DNA of 64,000 bases from Nectonema munidae (lineage: Eukaryota; Nematomorpha; Nectonematoida; Nectonematidae), in contig JAUIRK010000154.1 of assembly GCA_030549495.1 (NCBI GenBank), forward strand, positions 62,001 through 126,000, read 5' to 3'. A program made the position numbers and the translations under genes. Positions 56,850-64,000 of the stretch are shown here, in pieces (the first letter of the stretch is position 1; each line of letters opens with the position of its first letter). The notes under the pieces are model-generated. The model worked only from the letters and a program-made list of their open reading frames with translations. It had not been told where the DNA came from and made no database searches.

Positions 56850-59800
56850 ATATAAATCGAAGAATAAGTATAGCCAACCAAATCTAAGAGCATATTTGAA
56901 TCTGAATTAATCATTTTGGGGCATTGGCACATTCAGATGAGGGGGGTGGAGTGGGATAGGACGATTGCACTCTCCTCCCTCTTAAATTTTCAGAATATCT
57001 GTGCATTATAGTTCTCGGTTTGCATTAAACAACATTTTTGGCTTAGAAAAAATTTTTATATTAATTTTTCTTTATTTTCATATTTTTTAAGTTTAACATT
57101 TTGTAGGCTATTGAGCTCTGATCGTGTAGTCCAAAGAATAAACGTTTAATATTATATAAAATTTTCAAATTACAATTTTATAAGTTATTTACTCACTTTG
57201 ATAATGTGTTTATTCAGCATTTTATACTTTGACCTTTTTCACGGAACCAAATTACTCTTTTGCAAAAACGCAGTGTTCCCCTAGACCCCTTTTACCAAAT
57301 TATAGTTTACTTGAATCAAGATTAGTTTGCTTTTTTGAAAGAGAGTCGTGGCATTCATTCAAAATGCTCTTGTATATAGAAAATTTAGAGAAAAAAAAAT
57401 GTTATAAAATCGCTTCTTATATGGTGAAGGATTTGGATTATATCAAAATAGTTATCTATTCAATGCAAATATGTTAGAAAAAACTTTTACATTCAAAAAA
57501 TGAATCCTATACATTATGAATTTTTAGTATAAATCTTAAAAATTTTAATGAAAATAGCTTACTTACAAAATTTTGATGTCAAGATTTTTGAGTAAATATT
57601 TTAACTGCGATTTCAATCCATTTTCGATGGCTCTGTCTTTTACAATGAGAAAAAGAGCAATAGAAAAGGTTGAAGGGGAGAAAAGCTTCGAAAGTAGGCG
57701 GGTTGTCTATGAGCAGTGCCATAATTCAATTAGCAAAATCAGGCAGAGTGTGTAGAGAATAGGCATAAAGACGAAATGCATTCCAAATTAGTATTTATTT
57801 TGCGTGCGAGTGTGGTGTTCAACAGATGCATACATCTTACTGAATTGCACAGACTCAAAGAAAAAGTCTAATGAGAGTACGTGATACATAATTTGGCACA
57901 TTTCCACTAGCTATAGTAATTAATATGTAGTCCAAGTTATAATTCAGCGTATACTAATAAGAATGTCAATGGTGGATATGTCAATTTGTCGAGGAATAGG
58001 GGAATGGAAATGAGAACATGCATCCATTTCATAAACCCAGATTTGTCCTTGACTTTTAGCGCAGATGATGTCTTTTTCAAAACTTTAGTGCGCTGCCAAA
58101 TCCATTATTTCAAAGAAACGACCTGGAATCCATTTTCAAAGGAAAGCATGAATTTATGGGTGTTATCCAGGTTTTATTTTTAAAAGGTTTACTAGAAATA
58201 CTTTATATAATAAAACTTACGTCTTTTTAGTTGAACCAACGCTAATTCATCTTTTTTGACTTGAATTCACTTTGATCTTTCATTTCAATCATTGACATTC
58301 TATCGTGATCCTGATTTTTTAAAAGTTTTCTTCAAAAAGCACTAAACTTTGCGATTTTTATTAATTAAATCCACTAGAATCCTCCTCTTTTAGTAAACGA
58401 ACTAAATTTTCGTTAATGCTTTCAAATGTTTAAAAATTCTCTAAAAAAATTATACTATGACATTTGATAGACGAAAAATAAGTTTTATAGGACATTCTTA
58501 AAATGAAGTATCCATCTTTAATATTTGCTTGCCTTCCAGATGATTTAAAATTGTCATTTTTATAAATATAGATATACACTAGAAATTCGATTACCATTTA
58601 AAAAGTCCAACTTCATTTATTATAAGCACGTAGTCATGATGATTATTCTAACGTTTCACACACTTGGTCGTCTTCTTCAATTGTGATGACGTTTATTAAG
58701 GTTTGAATTTAAAAAAAGTAATCATGGCTAATATTATTAGAGGGTATTTTCATCCTTCCAAATTAGACGGATGGCTCTTGTAATGTGCGAAACATGGAAT
58801 ATAACTTATTAAATGATTCAAATTACTGATCATAATAATAAAAAATTTGTTTGATTTTAGAAACAAACTTTAAACCACAAGCGATACTTGATCATGATAA
58901 AATGAAAGATCATGCCCAAAATGAAAGAGATTCATGTGAAAAAGGTGGCTTCAAGGACATTCATTTTCAAATCTATGAAATTTACTTGTTTGGAAGTTTT
59001 ATAACTCTGGAAATCCGCATTTGCTATAGTGCGAGCTGTGAATTTGTCAAAACGAGCTCTTATCTTTGTTTAGCATGTACAGATCAATACGCTTTAGGTT
59101 TGATGGAGAAATTAATCGTGCATGTCACAAGTTTCAATATTCTGCTTTTGCTATCTATGACTTCAATAATAATATGAAAGTCGTATACAAATCTCCACAC
59201 AACATTTTTTGAAATGTTTAATCAGCAACTACTTTGAGAAGCCCTTCTCCATACCTTGTTGAAAAATGAATCTTTGTTGTTTGCTGATTTTAGAGAACGA
59301 AATTTCATCAAAAGGATTCAGCAAGGTGATACTTTTCTGAAAAACTATACAAAAATGGTATAAAAAGGAGAGAAAATATTTGCTACTCACTTATTATTAA
59401 AATCAATACTTTGGAGTGTGCATTTAGGAAAATTTTAATACGGAAATAATGAATTAGATGAAAGCATTTAATGTGTGAAGCATATGAAGTATAGCTTTTA
59501 CGTGTTTTACTCCGCCAACTGCAGTAATTTTCCAACTAAGGTCTAAGGACGGATGGAATGTCCATTTGGTGGCATGTTATAAGTTCTGATAAAATGTTGA
59601 AAATAGCAGGAAACTGAATAATACAATATAGAAAGACTTTTCTTATTTTTTGACTGGCATTCGCGACAAGAATTTAATAGAGTAAATTCGCACTAAGTAA
59701 TTTTTTTTTTAAAAATGAAATAACAAAAAAATTTTTAAATAACAAAAAAATTTGTCTGGATAACGCATCTGTCGCGGGTAAATCGCCACATATGATAAAC

Positions 59801-61079
59801 ATATATAGGTGTATGCAAAATAAATAGAAAAATATCACTATCATTATTGCATATTTAAAGTTTAAAATACGTGTATGTATAGCATTATGTTTCAATGCAA
59901 ATATATATTTTGCACTTCTTGCTACGTCACTAATAACGCATTTCTCTTGGACATATTTTGAAAAGTGTTTCATTCTGTATTTCTTAGAAAAAATAATTCA
60001 GTACTTGAAAATATATAGAAAGGAAAGTGGCCAAATGTACAAGCGCAGAAATAAAAATATTGAAAATAGAATGGAAATGGGAAAGATCCAAAATCTGGCG
60101 TTTAAATGCGGAGAAACATGAGATATACACTTATTACAAGATGGATATACCCTTTATTTTATAACAAACTGGAGAAAAGTCTTCTTTCAAAGTTTGCTTC
60201 TGAGCTTTCCAAATACAACCCATTTTGAGAAAGATATTGTCCAAAATTTTAAATGGTTTGGGGCGAGAATTTTGGTTGTTAAGGAAGTAAAAAAAATTTA
60301 TATTGATTATCAAGTTTATTTATACATTAGATGTTCTTACTGATAATATTATATGCAGTAGGTTTCAGAATGTTAGAAAATCTCATCAGCTTCTTGTAAA
60401 AAGAAATGTATACATATTCACTCAGTGGTGGTTTATAAAAAAGCTTTAGTGTGGCCTATTTTTCATAATGATTGTAAAAATATTGCTCAGCTAAATGATC
60501 AATGAACTAACCACATAAATTCGCCTACTCTTTGAGAAAAAGGGGAGCATGGCTCAAAAAATAGCCTAAAAATGGCCCTTTGATTCGCTGAATTGATATA
60601 ATTAGGGAGGTATAAGATAACTTACAAAGCCAGATTTCAAGCAAGCACGCCCTGTTAATGAAAAGTATTAGATTGCCTCAGCAGAAAGATAAAATTGACA
60701 AAATATTAAAAAAGTGTATGAGGTCGGTTTTGCTAGAAGAGCACTTGATAAGCGTGGAAATGGGAGTGTCTATCGTTAATCGAGCGTGAAGAATACATCA
60801 CAAATATCACACACACACAATTACTATACTGATATATCATTTCCAAATATAAATGTCCGTTTTGAACACGATGTACTATGCTGGTAGTAGAAAGACATGC
60901 TGAGAATAATCACATTGTCCTTCTCATAGACAGATATTTATACGATTTATTAAGAGAACAAATCAATTTTGTTGTATTTATTAAACGACTTGGAAAAAAG
61001 AATTAAATTATATATTACATAGATATATAGCACTAATTCGCCAATCTTGTACTTATGAAACTGAAAGGGGCCTTAGTAA
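56850..61079. other. Gene-free AT-rich stretch
   Basis: Short frames exist (for instance about 108 residues at 58,851-59,177, just after a TTTTAG) but none resembles a known family or shows clear coding character. No RNA gene or repeat end recognised. Confidence 0.4.
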
Positions 61080-61252
61080 TTACGTAGAAAATGGTGCACA
61101 ATCTCACCGTGGACAATGGTATCTCTGAAGAAGATCATCCTTGATATCTAAGAGGCTAATAGTAATCATCGTCAAAAGAAGAGGTGATATCTTATTAAAC
61201 ATCAAAGGGATGCAATGCACTTGAAGAGACTAAAGGACACGCGCGTACGCTC

Positions 61253-61645
61253 TCACACCCACAGACAAAAGATCGTTGCGTGCTGCAAGCGCATTTCGTT
61301 CAAATCTCCCAAAGGAAATCCTAGGATTTTGAAAGAGATATCACATCTCATCGCTGTCAACACGACCCAAGGTTCCCTTCCTGCTTTAGATCGAACCAGT
61401 TTCCTTTTTGCGCTAAGTGAGCACTCGCCAGAAATAATGGAGATCTTTGAGGGTGCTTTCCTAATTTTGATCAATGTCATTAAGAAAACGTCTACCTTTA
61501 TGAAAACTTCGAAGCATATGAACAGCTGTAACCCTAATGTTAACAACTGAAGAAGCTCCACCCCTAAATTACCCACATTAAGAACATCCACCCTTGATAG
61601 ATGCTCCTGAAGAACATCTCCCGTTGAGTTCTTCGTATGCCCCAA
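61253..61645 (-). other. Unsupported 130-residue frame in a GC-richer island
   Basis: This patch is less AT-rich than its surroundings and is open on both strands (111 residues on +, 130 on -). The - strand frame reads VLNVGNLGVELLQLLTLGLQ and further hydrophobic stretches; the + frame is basic. Neither is recognised. The patch could be an exon of an unknown gene, a transposon fragment or chance. I do not call it a gene. Confidence 0.2.
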
Positions 61646-62073
61646 AGCTTATATATAACAAACTAAAGGTTATATTTTGACCCATAAGGTAAAGCTTTTG
61701 ATCATTGATACAAAAAATTTTGATCGACTTGAAAAGCTATAAATAATTGATATCATTGATTGGTCTAAATTATTTCCACAAATTGCCTTTCTTTTTACTT
61801 TTCTAAATCGAGTTGGTCGTGCTTAATTCCTGAAGAGTGAAGTAACTTTTAATATCTTTTAAAGATTCAAGACAAATTTTTGATCTCATAATTATTTTTA
61901 AAAGCAGTCTTATACAAAAAATATATTTTTTTCAAGATTTAGTTTTCATCTAAATAAATTTAGCTTAACAATTAAAATTTTCAAGAAGAAAATAATTTAT
62001 CTTATTACATGAGTAAAAGATTTTGAATCAATAAAATTACTTTGAAGTTTAATTATACTTTTTTTATAAATCG

Positions 62074-62200
62074 GCAGATGGCCTAAAGGTGGGAGTGTAG
62101 GGTGGCGGTTTAGATGGTCGGTGTTCGATTTCCGAAGTTTTTGAATCTTTCAAAACTTCTGTCTTGACAACTTTTTCATGAAAGGTATCAATTTTCAAGC
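62074..62200 (+). repeat. tRNA-derived SINE, family 3, copy 2
   Basis: Starts GCAGATGGCCTAAAGGTGG (A-box-like), with B-box-like GGTGTTCGATTTCC at about 62,120. Same head as the copy at 11,632. The 3' end is uncertain. Confidence 0.5.
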
Positions 62201-62756
62201 GGAGCTCTTTCATGAAAAATTTGCCTATACCCCTGTGCTAGAATGTGCATTTTATTTTCCAATACAATAAACGAAATGCAAATTAGAATCACAGAGATAT
62301 ACTTAAGCCTTGGTTTATACTAGAACTCTGCATTAGGACCGGGCACACCCGAAAAACTTTACCTGCATTTGGCCGCGTCAGTAAATAAAAATTACACGGG
62401 TACCCACTGGATTAATTTTTCGCCTGCATAGCCTGAGAAATAAGTGAAAAGTAGCACTGCCTGTTAAATATTGAAAGAGTGCAGTGGGGGGCACCCCTCC
62501 CTCACACACTAGTCCATTTGGACCATCGATTTTTTTCGATCTGCATTGCATATGATTGAAAAAAATAGAAGGGACTTCAGTTCGCCCATATCCATGCCCA
62601 AAACAACAAAAACATTAAAAAAAGTTCGAAAATTGGTGTAGTTCAAGACATTTCGTTCCTATTTTTGGCCATTTCGTACACAAATGTTAAAAAATGGATA
62701 CTAAACGTCTTAGGTAGGATATTTCCTGTACCGAATTTAGTGTATGTATATTAAAA

Positions 62757-62836
62757 TCACAGAAATGTCGATGAAGCAGTAAAAAAGTAAATCCTTCACT
62801 AAAAATTTTTTTAGAGGGGGGATAGAAAAGTACCGA
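62757..62836 (+). repeat. Solo right end of the 5.6-kb MITE family
   Basis: GATGAAGCAGTAAAAAAGTA, AATCCTTCACTAAAAA, then TTTTTTTAGAGGGGGGATAG and AAAAGTACC match the right end at 6,047-6,126. No left end was found nearby. Confidence 0.65.
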
Positions 62837-62839
62837 ATA

Positions 62840-64000
62840 TTTATACGTGTAAAATTAATTATATTATTTCATATTTTTTGGGTAAACGAAAAACTGAGCT
62901 CACAAAAATTGAACAACTGTCAATTGTGCACACAAAACATTAATTTTATTTTTTTTTCTGAATAATTTTGATAAGTTTTAAGGAAAATTAGTTTTAATTT
63001 ACTATAATTCACTTACTAAATCTTCTTATTTATATTTAATATAGGCCTAACTAAATGTTCTCAAATATCAGAAACAAGAGAAGAATCACTCTATAGTTTA
63101 TAAGACCATAGATAATAATTTTAAAAACAAAATATGATGGTCTTGTTTATTTTCACACACCCTCCCCTCTCTAAACAAAAAGTATTTTTAAGCATTTTTT
63201 ATTTTTAGGACTCAGGGGCGTGTGTAAGATTAGTTAGATTCTGTATCTAGCCTACTTTCTTTATAGTTCAATACAATTGGCGCAATTGTGACTTTTCGAT
63301 GAAAATACTCAACGGTATACATATTTTTTTAATCAAGTCATTAAAAAATATCCTTAATCATGTTGTGCGTAAAAGGTATTTTGTATTAATACTTGGAATC
63401 ATCGTTTCTACTCGATCATCAGCACTAAATGAGCCATCTGCTAAAGACCGCTTTCGGATATTCAAGTATCTAAACAAATATACAGTATCCCTTGATTTCC
63501 AAGTCTGCGCAAACGCATACCAATTTAAAATCATTGTGGGCAGTAACCAGGCCAGCGTATTTTACGTCAGAGAGACATACAAAATGCAGTGATGGCCTAA
63601 GAGAGATATTTTTGCATATGCTGATTATCTCAGAAAATGAATTCATGTCCAATTTAATTTATTTTTAACTTTGATTCAACATCACCCTTAGCAATAAAAT
63701 CGCTCCAAAGTTTTAGTTTACATTGAATTGAAATGCATTCCTTTTATCTTTAACTTTAAAAAATCTTACCTGAGTAGTACCTTGCATTACAGATTAACTT
63801 CATTTAAATAAGCAAATGCATCGGAAAGATATGTCATTTTTTCTATCCACCACTGCTCTTTTAATTGGGCTGAAAAGGATGTTCGGATAGAAAAAACAAC
63901 TCTTTATCAAAATTTTACTGACCCCAAAAAAAACTGCTACGGAACCCTTTGGTAGCGCCGAACCAAGCTAAACATCAAATTCGATATATAATCTTAGATA
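62840..64000. other. Gene-free stretch to window end
   Basis: No conserved frame recognised. CAGGGGCGTGTGTAAG near 63,213 could be a MITE end, without a partner. Confidence 0.4.

Noticed and set aside
58851-59177. 108-residue + strand frame after a TTTTAG acceptor-like site
   Set aside because: No recognisable domain, and the C-terminal half looks non-coding; could be chance in AT-rich DNA.

Overview
The window looks like invertebrate nuclear DNA: very AT-rich, low gene density, a host gene split by short consensus introns, no operons, and many small transposable elements. An arthropod, perhaps a crustacean such as a parasitic copepod, is my best guess. It rests on general character (AT-rich genome, septin of the SEPT6 type, invertebrate-style secretin/adhesion-like receptor, tRNA-derived SINEs, RTE-type LINE); nothing in the window names the species.

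Two host genes are well supported. (1) A septin of the SEPT6/8/11 group lies on the + strand from about 10.58 to 22.97 kb. I assembled it from eight exons that join in phase to give 430 residues, close to full length; a short 5' coding exon is probably missing. (2) A single-exon 677-residue seven-transmembrane receptor lies on the - strand (34,355-36,388). It has a signal peptide, a somatomedin-B-like cysteine motif, a long Cys-rich ectodomain and seven hydrophobic helices.

Most of the rest is mobile-element debris. 2.1-3.7 kb: decayed hAT transposase (- strand). 5.6-6.1 kb: nested inverted-repeat element with a SINE inside. 8.0-8.4 and 52.0-52.4 kb: two copies of a structured SINE-like repeat with a TTAA-type tail. 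Septin introns: SINEs, a hAT MITE, a TTAA-flanked MITE, a tandem repeat, and a 5'-truncated RTE LINE with a 9-bp target-site duplication. 23.0-24.0 kb: pogo/Tigger-like and piggyBac-like MITEs. 26.0-26.6 kb: N-terminal piggyBac transposase fragment. 29.5 kb: SINE with a perfect 13-bp duplication. 30-32 kb: hAT-type MITEs. 38.4-40.5 kb: inactivated piggyBac element. 41-45 kb: several MITEs. 47.5-48.7 kb: large foldback element with 21-bp tandem repeats in both arms. 54.8-55.6 kb: an 841-bp CAT microsatellite. 56-57 kb: two more MITEs.

Three blocks (about 26.6-27.3, 37.36-37.8 and 50.1-50.75 kb) have abrupt homopolymer-rich composition and may be sequence-quality artefacts. No RNA gene, CRISPR array or LTR-type/viral element was recognised. 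The two host genes have no evident functional link.
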